From Anodontia alba (Eukaryota > Mollusca > Bivalvia > Lucinida > Lucinidae): a DNA stretch of 64,000 nucleotides. The stretch is taken from NCBI GenBank assembly GCA_964016985.1, contig OZ024830.1, positions 58,078,104 through 58,142,103 on the forward strand, written 5' to 3'. Below are positions 1-10,523 of the stretch, piece by piece (within the stretch, counting starts at the first letter, position 1; the number at the start of each line of letters is the position of its first letter). The translations under genes were made by a program, and so were the position numbers. Under the pieces are notes generated by a model. It saw nothing but the letters and a program-made list of their open reading frames with translations. It made no database searches and had not been told where the DNA came from.

Positions 1-885
1 AAGAAATTTAAAATATTCCTGGTTTTCAGGGTGTTGATAGAATGCTTTAAGAGAATTATTTTGTTGAAAACTCCATCAAAATATTCCAATCCAATCAAAA
101 GTTATAATGATTAATTTACGATACCTACCTTTTTTCCTGTTAGAGTAACCTCCCTTGGATTGTGTATTGATTAAGGCCCACAATGCAATATTCTGTGATG
201 TCATAGTGGAACTTAAATTTTAAATTGAACTTTTAAACAGGAATATTCTGCATTTCCTTATATGCTACACAGTTTTTCTCCTTAACCATTATTGAAATTG
301 GTCTCTGTCCACAAATAAGCCCATGAATAGAGAATTTAACTCAAAATTTAATCTGTTATTTAGATTTAAAGCTAAATTTTAAAATGTTTAAAACTTGACT
401 AATATTAATTTTTTTGTAAGTTTTTTTTTTAATAATAATGAATTTTGGGTGTATATCATATAAATGAATACCAAAAAAAGTCAATTTTGGCTAATTATTA
501 AGCATTGTAACTGGATTTTAAATTATTTAAATGAAATTTTTAAATTTGAAATGTAACACTTTAAACGGAAAATATTAGCTAAATTCCTATGTATATTAGT
601 TTAAAGGAGCTGAATAAATTAAACAATATGAAAACTGAATTGATGCAGATTAAAGAGCAAAAAATATTGGCAATTTAAAAAAGTTTAAAATTTTACTGTT
701 CCCTCATGATGTCATAAAAAGGCTCATGAATATTAATGAGGCAGCCTGAATTCAATCCTCTTGGATGTTAAATATCAAATTTCAAATCGCAATATTTCAG
801 AAACCGTTAAAGATAATTTGATGCGGTTTTCGGCAGTCACCTCCTTACTGAAGTGCCCTTAAATATTAAGTAGAATTAAAACCTT
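1..885. other. AT-rich intergenic DNA, no gene seen
   Basis: Strongly AT-rich sequence with short A and T runs. I see no coding frame longer than background, no RNA gene and no clear repeat boundary before the tandem array that starts near 890. Confidence 0.6.
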
Positions 886-889
886 TATA

Positions 890-2835
890 TTTGCCCTTTA
901 AGTATGTAGCCATGTTTAGTGGTCTTCTACATAAATCTTGCCAATCAAGGCCCTGGGGCCCAAACTGTCCACGCCCCAGGGTACATTAGCTCCCATAGAC
1001 TTATAAAGGGAAAACATTTTAAAAAAATCTTCTTCTCTGAAACCATGAGGCCCACAGCTTATATATTTAGTATATAGCAATGTTTAGTGGTCCGTTAAAT
1101 AAATCCTGCCAATCAAGCTCCTAGGGTCCACTTGCCACACCCCGGGGATCATTAATTCCCATAGACTTATAATGGGAAAAAGTTAATAAAATCTTCTTCT
1201 CTGAAACCATGAGGCCCACAGCTTATATATTTAGTATGTAGAAATATGAAGTGGTTCCCTACTTAGATCCTGCCACTCAAGCCCCTGGGGATCCAAACTG
1301 GTCACACCTCAGGGGGTCATATGTTTATATAGAACTGTATAGCTAAAGAACTGTCAAAAATCTTCTTCTCTGAAACCATGAGGCCCAGAACTAACAGATT
1401 TAGTATGTAGCAATGTTTGGTGGTCTTCTACATTAATCCTGCTAACCATGGCCCCGGGTCTAAATTGGCCACGCCCCGGAAGTAATTAGCTCCCATAGAC
1501 TTATAATGGAAAATAAATAATAATCTTCTTCTCTGAAATCATAAGGCCCACAGCTTATATATTTAGTATGTAGCAATGTTTAGTGGTCTCCTACATAAAT
1601 CCTGTCAATCAAGCCCATGGGGTCTAAATTGGCCACGTCCCGGGGGTCATTAGCTCCCATAGACTTATAATGGGAAAAACTTGAAAAAATCTTCTTCTCT
1701 AAAAGCATGAGGCCCACAGCTAAAATATTTAGTATGTAGCAATGATAAGTGGTCCCCTACAAAAATCCTGCTAACTAAGCCTCTGGGTCCAAATTGGCTT
1801 TGCCCCGGGGTCATTAACTCCCATAGACTTATAATGGGAAAACCTTAAACAAATCTTCTTCTCTGAAACCTTGAGGCCCACAGCTTAAGTATTTAGTATG
1901 TAGCAATATTTAGTGGTCCCCTACATAAATCCTGCCAGTCAAGCCCCTGATGTCCAAAACTGGCCATGTCCCGAGGATCATTAGATTTATAATGGAAAAC
2001 AATAACTCAAAAAATCTTTTTCTCTGAAACCATGAGGCCTACAGCTTATATATTTAGTATGTAGCAATGTTTAGTGGTCCCCTACGTAAATTCTGCCACC
2101 AGGGGGTTATTTGTTTATATAGAACTATATATAGCTAAAGAACACTCAAAAATCTTCTTCTCTGAAGCCATGAGGCCAAGAGCTAACATATTTAGTATGT
2201 AGCAATGTTTAGTGGTCTCCTAAATAAATCCTTCCAACCATGCTCCTGCGGTCCAAACATGTCACGCCCCGGGGGCCATTAGCTCCCATAGACTTACATA
2301 CTTTACCCCGTACCTTACCATAGTGCAGATTATATTTCATTTCCTCTAGGATCATTGGGCCCATTATGGTACATTTGAAAATGGAGTTATGCTCATGTAT
2401 ACGTTAGAGGGCGTAAGCAGTGTTGCAAACTTCGTTACTGCTTATGAAGAGTCTAAATAAAACCGAGACTCCCATTTTCTGATCTGTAGAGTGTTCTTTG
2501 TTTCCAAAGGCAATCTTTTTGACGTTTATTATAATGGGGAAAAACTTAAAAAATCTTCTCCTAAAAAGCATGAGACCCACAGCTTATATATCATATTTAG
2601 TATGTAGCAATGTTTAGTGGTCTCCAACATAAATCCTACCAACCATCTAAATATATAAGCTGTGGGTCTAAAAATCACTGTCCCTGTAGTCCAAATTGGC
2701 CATACCCTGGGGGTCGTTTATTAATACAGAGCTATATAGCTAAAACTTGTCTGAAACCAAATGGCCCTAAGCAGGTGCGTTCATCAAGAATCTTGCTCAA
2801 AATGTTTGTCTTGATGATTTCTAGGTCAAGTTTGG
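890..2835 (+). repeat. Tandem array, unit about 164 bp
   Basis: The motif CTCTGAAACCATGAGGCC recurs at about 1035, 1199, 1368, 1531, 1697, 1861, 2021 and 2160, a spacing of 160-169 bp with one short unit. Each unit also carries a TTTAGTATGTAGCAATG segment and a CATAGACTTATAATGGG segment. The array is interrupted at about 2305-2525 by a dispersed repeat and resumes to about 2835. A short stretch near 2643-2665 is the inverted form of a unit segment, so small inversions have occurred. No coding sense is apparent. Confidence 0.85.
2305..2525 (+). repeat. Dispersed repeat with AATAAA hairpin, copy 1
   Basis: It shares a CATAGTGCAG...TATATTT start, a GGGATCATTGGGCCCAT-like block and a GTTTCCAAAGGCAA end with copies at 24640-24870 and 24925-25195. 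A stem GAGTCT (2449-2454) pairs with AGACTC (2466-2471) around an 11-nt loop containing AATAAA (2456-2461). A polyadenylation signal in a hairpin loop is also known from retroviral R regions, so a solo-LTR-like origin is possible but unproven. It interrupts the 164-bp tandem array. Confidence 0.6.
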
Positions 2836-3305
2836 ACCGTGGTCACTTATGACCTATATTTCACGGTCCAGTGACTTTCTTAAGTTTTTCCATTTAGGTC
2901 AGTTTATCAGTAACTGTTGGTCCTACAGCAGTGAAACTTGGCAATTGCAGACATCTAAGCATAGCCTCTTGAATGCAGTTATCTATATTTGACCTTGACC
3001 TATATTCCACGGTCCACTGACTTTATTGAGTTTTTGCATTTTGGTCAGTTTCTCAGTAATACTTGGTCTACAGCCAGTGATATTTAGCACATGCATACAT
3101 CTTAGCATGGCCTCGTGAATGCAGTCATTCATATTTGACCTTGATCTATATTTCATGGTCCATTAGGCAATCTACATTGTCTTACTTGTTAATATAATAA
3201 TCATGAATCTTGGTCAGAATGTTTGCCTTGATCATTTATAGGTCAGGTTCTCTAAGTGCTATGATACTCTGGTGAACGTTACAGGGCAACCATGGCCCTC
3301 TTGTG
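2800..3305 (+). repeat. Tandem repeat, about 148-bp unit, with terminal hairpin
   Basis: CCTATATTTCACGGTCCA-type blocks recur near 2850, 2999 and 3146, and each is followed by a TTTGGTCAGTTT-type segment. The array ends at about 3270-3302 with GTGAACGTTACAGGG and a GGGC/GGCCC hairpin before CTCTTGT. The same terminal arrangement is seen near 6815-6850, 29180-29250 and 43540-43568. Confidence 0.7.
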
Positions 3306-3728
3306 TTTAAATAAGGCTTTGACCCCGCATGCTGCGAAAACAGTACATTTTAGCTATGATATGATTGGCTAATCTGGTCACATGATACCCTTTTGAACTC
3401 TCGATGCCGAGTCTTAAAATTAAATTGCGACAATACCAACTACACAATATACACCAGCTACAACAAATACAGTGCAGACTACTATTTTCACAATGAACCC
3501 TTTTCCTTGTTCCAGCTTGTTCACAAGCGGAAAAGCCGCCATATTTTGTTTTTATTTGTAAACAGCCGAACAGAACATATCCTTTATTCTGTCAGATCGT
3601 ACCAATCTATAAATATGAAGAAATCACTATGCAACTTTTCCCTTTTAATCCGTCACGGACTTTAAAGTCTACATTTCTTTATTCTACACAAAATTGCTTA
3701 CATAAATATACAGCTGCTTATTGTCTAC
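3306..3728. other. Spacer between arrays, nothing recognised
   Basis: A frame at 3393-3665 is open for 90 codons, but its composition and translation look random and it has no recognisable motif. I do not call it a gene. Confidence 0.5.
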
Positions 3729-6700
3729 GCCCATGGCAGCCATCTTGAAATTCTTCAAGCGACATCTCCTCCCAAACCGTAAGTCCGATTGGGCAAAAAC
3801 TTGATGGGAGGTCACAGTGACACAGTGATTCAGAACTGCTACAATCATTCCGTTCTGATATCCAGAACTACGGTGGCCATCTCGAAAATCTTCAAACGAC
3901 ATCTTCTCCCAAACCATAAGTCAGATTGAGCCGAAACTTAATGGAAGGCATTGGAGTGTTATAGAGATTCAGAATTGCTAAATCGTTTCGTTCTGATATC
4001 CACGATGGCTGCCATGGTGGCCATCTTGAAATTCATCAAACAACATCTCCTCTCAAGCGTTAAGTTGGATTGAGCCAAAACTTGATTGGAAGCATCACAT
4101 GGACACAGAGATTCAGAATTGTTAAATCATTCCATGCCGATAGCCAAGATAGCCGCCAAGGGACCATCTTGAAATTCTTCAAACGACATCTCCGCCCGAA
4201 CCATAAGTCCTATTGAGCCGAAACTTGATCGGAGATATTGGAGCATTATAGAGATTCAGAATTGCTAAATTTGTTCCATTCTGATATCCAAGATGGCCGC
4301 TATGGCAATCATCTTGAAATTCTTTAAATGACATCTCCTCTCAAATCGTAAGTCGGATTGAGCCAAAACTTGATGGGATGCATCACGGTGACAGAGATTC
4401 AGAATTGCTAAAATCGTTCCATTCTAATATTCAAGACGGCCGCGATGGCGGCCATCCTCGACATCACCTCCCAAACCGTAAGTCCGATTGAGCCAAAACT
4501 TGATGGGAGGCATCACAGTGACATAGAAATTCAAAAGTGCTAAAATCGTTCCGTTCCGACATCGTAGAGTGCCACCACAGTGGCCATCTTGAAATTCTTC
4601 AAACGACATCTCCTCCTAAACTGTAAGTTGGATTGAGCCAAAGCTTGATGGGAGGCATCACAGTGACATAAGGATTCAGAATTGCTAAAATCGTTCCGTT
4701 CCGATATCCAAGATCTTGAAATTCTTCAAACAACATCTCCTCCCAAACCATAAGTCCGATTGAGCTATCTTGATGGGAGACATCACAGTGACACAGAGAT
4801 TCATAATTTCTAAAATCCTTCCGTTCCGATATCTAGGATGGCCACCATGGCGGCCATCTTAAAGTTCTTCAAATGACATCTCCTCCCAAACCGTAAGTCC
4901 GATTGAGCCAAAACTTGATGGGAGGCATCACAGTGACACAAAGATTCAGAATTGCTAAAATTGTTCCGTTCCGATATCCCAGATGGCCGCCATGGTAGCC
5001 ATCTTGAAATTCTTCAAATGACATCTCCTCCCAAACCGTAAGTCGGATAGAACCAAAACTTGATGGGAGGCATCACAGTGACACTGTTTCAGAATTGCTA
5101 AAATCGTACCGTTCTGATATCCAAGCTGGCCACAATGGCAACCATCTTGAAATTCTTCAAACGACATCTCCTCCCAAACCGTAAGTCCGATTGAGCTAAA
5201 ACTTGATGGGAGTCATCACAGTGATACAGAGATTCAGAATTGCGAAAATTATTCCGTTCTGATATCCAAGATGGCCGCCAGGGTGGCCATCTTAAAATTC
5301 TTCAAACGACATCTCCTGCAAAACATAAGTCAGATTGAGCCGAAACTTGATGGGAGGCATTAGAGCATTATATTCAGAATTGCTAAAATCGTTCCGATAT
5401 CCAAGATGGCTGCCATATTGGCATCTTTAAATTGTTCAAACGACATCTCCTCCCAAACCTTAAGTTTGATTGAACCAAAACTTGATTGGCAGCACCACAT
5501 GGACACAAAGATTCAGAATTGCTAAAATCATTCCATTCCGATAACCAAGATAGCCGCCAAGGGACCATCTTGAAATTCTTAAAAAGACATCTCCGCCCAA
5601 ACTATACGTCAGATTGAGCCGAAACTTGGTGGGAGGCATTGGAGCATTATCTTCAGAATTGCTAAAATAATTCAATTCTTATATCCAAGATGGCCACCAT
5701 CTTGAAATTCTTCAAACGACATCTCCTCCCAAACCGTAGGTCCGATTGAGACAAATTCCGTTCTGATATCCAAGATGGCCGCCATGGCAGCCATATTGGA
5801 ATTCTTCAAACGACATCTCCTCCCAAACCGTAAGCTGGATTGAGCAGAAACTTGACGGAAAGCATTGGGGCAACATAGAGATTCAGAATTGCTTAAATCG
5901 TTCCGTTTGGCTATCTAAGATGGCCACCTAGGTGGCCATCTTAAAAATCTTGAAACCACATCTGCTCTCGAACCCTAAGTCAGATTGAACCCAAACTTGG
6001 TGGGAGGCATTGGGGCGACATTGAGATTAAGAATTGCTAAAATCATTCCGTTCCAATATCCAAGATGGCCGCCATGTCAGCCAACTTGAAAATTTTCAAA
6101 CAACACCTCCTCCGGCTATCTTGAAGTCTTCAATTGTTATCTGCTCCCGAACAGTAAGTCGGATTGAGTGGAAACGGTTGAAGGCATCGGGGTATCATGG
6201 AGATTTAGAATCGCTAGAATGGTTCTGTTCTGATATCCAAGATGGCCACCATGGCAGCCATTTTGAAAATCTTCAAATCACATCTGCTACCGAACGGAAA
6301 GTCTGATTGAGCTTAAGCATGATGGGAGGCATTAGTGTGTTATGGAAATTCAGAACTGCTAAAGTCCATCTGTTCCAATGTCCAAGATGACCACCATCTT
6401 TGAATTCTTCAAACCACATCTCCTCCCAAACAGTAAGTCAGGTTGAGGCGAAACTTGATGGGGGTGGGGTGGTCGGAGGCATCGGGGTGACATGGAGATT
6501 CAGAATTGCTGCATCGTTGAGTTCCAATATCCAAGATGGCGGCCGTGGTGGCAATCTTGAAACTCTTCAAACAACATCAGATTTTGAATTGCTAAAGGCA
6601 GTTTCTGGCGAAAGAATGTGCACAATACTAGTTAACCGCTTAGAGGACTAAGCCTGCCCAGTAAACGTGTAGTTAGGTAAACTGACCGCGCTCGACATAA

Positions 6701-6850
6701 CCCCATTGGGTTGACTGGGCCATAAAACCTCAACACAAACAAACACTCGGATCTGATAGCCAAGATGGCCACCATGGCACAATATAACATATCATGATCA
6801 GCCTAATCCAGGTGAACGATTTCTGGCCCACTTGGACCTCTAGTTTATTT
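3729..6850 (+). repeat. Satellite array, about 143-bp unit with central palindrome
   Basis: About twenty units. CTTCAAACGACATCTCC-type sequence recurs at about 3890, 4031, 4175, 4318, 4593, 4866, 5012, 5153, 5300, 5577, 5709 and 5802. Each unit contains AAGATGGCCGCCATGGC joined to its inverted complement (clear at 4976-5004 and 5774-5794), a near-perfect palindrome, then CAAACCGTAAGTCCGATTGA. Short minus-strand frames here (for example 4955-5167 and 5383-5675) are translations of the repeat, not genes. The array is split by a SINE-like insert at 6588-6745 and ends near 6850. Confidence 0.85.
6588..6745 (-). repeat. SINE-like dispersed repeat inserted in the satellite
   Basis: It contains CACAATACTAGTTAACCGCT, AGGACTAAGCCTGCCCAGTA and GACTGGGCCATAAAACCTCA in order. 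The same blocks occur in reverse at 62148-62310 and 63855-64000. Satellite sequence resumes at once afterwards (GATAGCCAAGATGGCCACC), which supports insertion into the array. I see no clear Pol III promoter, so SINE status is inference. Confidence 0.6.
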
Positions 6851-7189
6851 TTTTGCACACCAAATCACTCCTAAAAAAAGGGGAACTGCTCTAAGAGGAA
6901 ACAATATGCTCCTAAAGGGATCCCCTTTCGGAAGAGAGGTAAACCAACGCTGACAGAATTGTCTCTCCGTTTTTATAGAAACATAAGGCTTTATCTTTTA
7001 TTCAAATTATCTCATTTGGAGATCTCTGAAAGGAATATCAAGCTGACTTTTTTTTGTGGAAAACAGTATTAATTTTCGGATATCATTTATGCTATATATT
7101 TCTAAAACTAAATTGTATATGGGAAGCAAAACACAATGACGATGCAGAATCCGACAGTTGAGACACCGTGTCATTAGAAATCGCTGTCT

Positions 7190-7830
7190 TGTTTTCCTTC
7201 CAGTATTATAGGAACGGTGATCAGTATCATTGGATTGAGATACAATGTCATTAGAACTGACTATCTCATTTTCTTTCCCGTATAGATCAGTCGATCAGTT
7301 TCCTATGATTAAGCAATCCTGCCAGTAGAACTCACTATCATGTTTTCTTTCCAATATGATAGGTACAATGATCAATATTGAGAAACCATGCCATTGGATT
7401 TCGGTGTATTGTTTTCTTTCCAGTTGATCAGATCATAGAATTGAGAAAAAAATCCCATATGAACTCACTATCTAGAAATATTTTATTTCCAGTATTATAG
7501 ATACGTTGAAAAATATCATGGGATTGAGGAACAATGCGATTAGAACTCACTATCTTGTTTTCTTTACAGTATGATGAGCACGTTGATCAAACCATGCGAA
7601 TGAGAAACCATGCCGCTAGAACTCAGTATTTTGTGTTTTTTTTCCCGGTATCAAAAGTACGTTGATCAGGATCATGAGATTAAGAAACTATGCCATTGGA
7701 ATTCACTAGCTTTGTTTCTTTCCGGTATGATAGGACCATGAGATTGAGAAACTATGCCATTGCATCGTACTAGCTTTGGTTTCTTTTCAGTATGATAGGT
7801 ACGTTGATCATGATCATGAGACTGAGAAAC
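7190..7830 (+). repeat. Minisatellite of splice-acceptor/start-codon units, part 1
   Basis: About eight units of roughly 78 bp, each resembling TTGTTTTCTTTCCAG followed by TATGATAGGTACGTTGATCA, then ATTGAGAAACCATGCCATTA and GAACTCACTATC. AG is kept at the acceptor position in several units (near 7203, 7424, 7492, 7569 and 7786). The unit matches the junction at the start of the sulfotransferase exon at 9371. The array continues after an inserted element at 9053-9371. Confidence 0.85.
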
Positions 7831-8025
7831 CATGCCACTGGAATTCACTTCCTTGGTTTCGTGGACCGCATAATCCCTACAGAACTCCAATTAAATAGAG
7901 CAATACTTCCGATACCGAGGCACATTTTTGGATTTGAATCTATGTATATTTAATGGTAGTTATCACCAAAATTTATGATAAACTGGACGCTTTTGATTTT
8001 TATATAGTCAATTTCCCTTTTCTGG

Positions 8026-8505
8026 ATGGCGATGTCCCCAGGCATACCTCATATAGGGTATACATATCTCAACATTAGATTCGCCAGAGATTCTTTAAAT
8101 CTTAGTGACTTTAACTGCCGTAATATAGCCCTTACTGCCAAACTTCTTAGGCAGGGCTATTGTTATTTTAAACTTCGTAAGGCGTTTTCGAAATTTTATC
8201 GCAGATACAGTGCCTTGGTAGAAAAATATAGTGTCAGTCTGTAAACACTTCTGCAACAAGGAATATCGGAACCAGAACTTTACGGTGACTTAGTGTACAG
8301 ATATAGAAAAGTTGTAGGAAAATCTAACTTTTCGGACCAATTCAGAATATTTATTAACAGTTTAAGAAGAAGTGGCTATAGCCTGGATATTATGCGGCAG
8401 ACTGCATACCTTGTTGTCAACCAATTCATTGTTGATGGCTATGCTTCACTCTTTAATTTCACGACGGCGATTTGGGCCTCAGACACAGTGACGGCCTCTT
8501 CGTAA
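8026..8505 (+). pseudogene. Element-encoded protein fragment of unknown function, one internal stop
   Basis: The frame runs from 8026 to a TAA at 8505 with a single in-frame TAA at 8242-8244, where a lysine codon seems likely in the parent. The translation is rich in aromatic and basic residues, with stretches such as LRQGYCYFKLRKAFSKFYRR, YGDLVYRYRKVVG and GYSLDIMRQTAYLVVN. The last part, ending with TASS and a stop, reappears at 11627-11727 with small differences (ACLVVNPIIVDGYASLFNCT). I do not recognise the family. Conservation in two copies suggests descent from a real mobile-element protein rather than a chance frame. The 3' end faces the reverse frame at 8797-9049. Confidence 0.5.
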
Positions 8506-8796
8506 AACTAACCGGTTGGGTAGGGGCTTGACGATATGTCTTTGGCTTGGCCCGCCGTGGTTCAACTATTGGTTTTCATTTACTCTGACATACAGTAGAA
8601 TTGGCCATGAGTACTCGGCTTTGTTTATTACAGTGATTAATTTGATTTTTATGTTTTCGGTTTGATGCATTGACTGAGTTGGGAGCTTTTATGCGAACCG
8701 AATTTTATGTATTTCTGTATTAAGAGTAGCATCGGGACCCAGGGTGAAGTTGGCTAGCTGCAAAAGTGCTTTAACCACCCCCCCCCCCCCCCCCAG

Positions 8797-9049
8797 TGGT
8801 TTACGCTACTGACCGTTCTAAGGCGGTGGTCCCGGTGTTAGTCTTACTCTTTGTTGCTTTGTGGTTTATTTTACGAGGCGATTTGCTTTTAGCATTGCGA
8901 TTACCTCGCTTGGGGAAGAGAGAGCTAATCTTAGTGATTTTCCTATGTTTGTTGCTTTGTGTTTGTTTGGTTTTGTCGGCTTCCTCTTCCTCTTGGTGTC
9001 TGAGAGGGGCTGCGGTTTGTGATTGTGGCACTCCCTGTGCTTTTCTCTC
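8797..9049 (-). pseudogene. Lys/Arg/Gln-rich repeat-encoded ORF, copy a
   Basis: The minus-strand frame has the pattern GVPQSQTAAPLRHQEEEEAD, then KISSLFPKRGNRN and TNTGTTALERS. The same protein pattern is found at 11038-11340 (+), 12005-12310 (-), 40930-41150 (+, broken) and 45774-45893 (+, with an intact N-terminal start). The protein would be short, highly charged and probably disordered, with no recognisable domain. The complementary plus-strand frame (8796-9137) is hydrophobic only because it mirrors lysine and arginine codons, and I reject it. This copy lacks a section present at 11200-11260. Confidence 0.45.
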
Positions 9050-9052
9050 ACC

Positions 9053-9371
9053 CTTTTTTTCCAGTATGATAGGTAGGTTGAAAAGCATCTTGGGATTAAG
9101 AAACCATGCCATCATTATCTGGTTTTCTTTCCGGTAGGATAGGTACGTTGATAGGTCAGTGGAATTGAGAAAATATCCCATTAGAACTCACTACATTGTA
9201 TCTTTTTTTTTTTTCTTTCCAGTTTGATAGGTATGTTTAATAGCACCATGAGGTTCAGAAACCATACCATTAAAACTTATTATCTTGTTTTCTTTACAGT
9301 ATGCTAGGTACGTTGACCAGTGTCATGAGAAATCATGCCTTAAGAACTCCATCTGTTGTTTTCTTTCCAGT
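9053..9371 (+). repeat. Minisatellite of splice-acceptor/start-codon units, part 2
   Basis: Four further units of the 78-bp repeat, with acceptor-like AG near 9062, 9222, 9299 and 9370. The last unit runs without a break into the sulfotransferase exon: TTTCTTTCCAG ends at 9370, then T, then ATG at 9372. Confidence 0.85.
9360..9371 (+). promoter_or_regulatory. Candidate 3' splice site of Gal3ST gene 1 exon
   Basis: A pyrimidine-rich TTTTCTTTCCAG ends at 9370, followed by T and ATG. The position matches the candidate acceptor of gene 2 (36168). Many near-copies lie upstream in the minisatellite, so which one is used is uncertain. Confidence 0.5.
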
Positions 9372-10523
9372 ATGTTAGGCACGTTGATCAGCATAATCGG
9401 ATTTCATTCATTCGAATTTTTGAAAATGTCTTTCGACTGTACAAGAGATATACTCGATCAGACTCTGTATAAAAGTAGGCCTGAGGACGGACGTAGAAAT
9501 CATAACAACACGCGCACGTCGAATCGGAATTGGAATTATAGCACCCACTTCAGTGATTCTTCTGAGGTACGCCATGTTGGATTTCTAAAAGTTCACAAGG
9601 CCGGAAGTACGACTATTCAAAACATGCTGTTCAGGTTTGGTTTGAAAAGAAACTTAACATTTGTTATAGCAAAACATGGACCGTATTTCAGTTGGGATGG
9701 GATCCTACCTATTAAGGCTGGCTCTCATTATGATATTTTTGCAATTCATACATTTTATAAGAAAAAACAGTTTGATAAATTGTTACCAAAAGATAAAATT
9801 AACATAGCTGTTGTGAGAGAGCCTCTCAGTCGCACTATCTCGGCCGCTCATTATTTCAGAGACGTATTTCCGAAAAGTCATCCATATTTGGAACGAATAC
9901 CCAAAACACATTTTATCAAAGAATTACTCTTGCACCCAGAAAAATATGAAAAGCGATCGTTTTCATACACAAAAAATGCTATGGCAAAGGATTTTGGATT
10001 TGATGAGAACACTAAGCAAACAGACACAGTCAAAATTAATGAGAAGTTAAACTCTCTTGATAAAGAATTCAAACTAGTTATGATCATGGAAAGACTTCAC
10101 GAGTCACTAGTGTTGCTGAAGAGATATCTTAATTGGAGTATTAAAGATATCATTTACCTTCGAACTAATTCCCATAAACATGCTATTACAAATGTGACAG
10201 AAGAGGAAATATTAAAACACAAGCAAACGTGTTTCTTAGACTATGCAATTTATGATTTTTTCTCGAAAAAATTCAACAAGAGAGTTGATGCCGAAGGAGC
10301 AGAGTTTCAAACAGAAGTTAGGCAGTTTGCAGCAGTTCTAAAACAGGCTACGTATTTTTGTGACAAGGCTAATGCGACGGATGCTAAAACAGAAATAGCT
10401 GCTTCTGAGTGGAATGACATGTTTATTATTTCCAAATACGACTGTGATCAAATGAATTTGGGATTAGATGAATTCCAAAACAGTTTAAGAATACGGCATA
10501 CAAAAATGCATGACATCCGATAA
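9372..10523 (+). CDS. Galactose-3-O-sulfotransferase-like protein, gene 1
   Basis: Predicted Golgi sulfotransferase of the Gal-3-O_sulfotr (Gal3ST/galactosylceramide sulfotransferase) family, moving sulfate from PAPS to galactose. From ATG 9372 it has 383 residues, the same length as gene 2. The 5'-phosphosulfate loop is FLKVHKAGSTT (residues 71-81) and the 3'-phosphate motif is INIAVVREPLSRTIS (144-158). Several N-x-S/T sites fit a lumenal domain, and the C-terminal CFLDYAIYDFFSKKF matches both paralogues. The frame stays open upstream to 9285 but has no ATG there and reads through repeat units. Acceptor TTTCTTTCCAG ends at 9370, so this may be an internal exon. Residues 1-10 are mildly hydrophobic and too short for a signal anchor, so the membrane segment may lie in an unseen upstream exon. 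Substrate cannot be told from sequence. Confidence 0.85.
   Translation: MLGTLISIIGFHSFEFLKMSFDCTRDILDQTLYKSRPEDGRRNHNNTRTSNRNWNYSTHFSDSSEVRHVGFLKVHKAGSTTIQNMLFRFGLKRNLTFVIAKHGPYFSWDGILPIKAGSHYDIFAIHTFYKKKQFDKLLPKDKINIAVVREPLSRTISAAHYFRDVFPKSHPYLERIPKTHFIKELLLHPEKYEKRSFSYTKNAMAKDFGFDENTKQTDTVKINEKLNSLDKEFKLVMIMERLHESLVLLKRYLNWSIKDIIYLRTNSHKHAITNVTEEEILKHKQTCFLDYAIYDFFSKKFNKRVDAEGAEFQTEVRQFAAVLKQATYFCDKANATDAKTEIAASEWNDMFIISKYDCDQMNLGLDEFQNSLRIRHTKMHDIR

Larger units (their letters stand above)
7870..9050 (+). mobile_element. Unclassified mobile element fragment inside the minisatellite
   Basis: This block interrupts the 78-bp array, whose units resume exactly at 9053. From about 8410 to 9050 it is repeated in direct orientation at 11625-12312. 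It carries two convergent open frames: one forward (8026-8505, one internal stop) and one reverse (9049-8797). Shared non-coding sequence lies between them, including GCATTGACTGAGTTGGGAGC and AGAGTAGCATCGGGACCCAG. I see no clear terminal repeats. The conserved two-frame layout suggests a mobile element whose class I cannot name. Confidence 0.55.

Noticed and set aside
8796..9137. Hydrophobic plus-strand frames (also 12005-12360 +, 11072-11395 -, 40849-41160 -) that look like multi-pass membrane proteins
   Set aside because: They are the mirror strand of the Lys/Arg-rich repeat ORF, so lysine and arginine codons read as Phe, Leu and Ser. Conservation follows the charged frame, which has the ATG start at 45774.
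9285..9371. Longer N-terminus for Gal3ST gene 1 starting at 9285
   Set aside because: Codon 9285 is TTG, the stretch is minisatellite, it crosses an acceptor-like CCAG, and gene 2 has no equivalent. ATG 9372 is the matching start.
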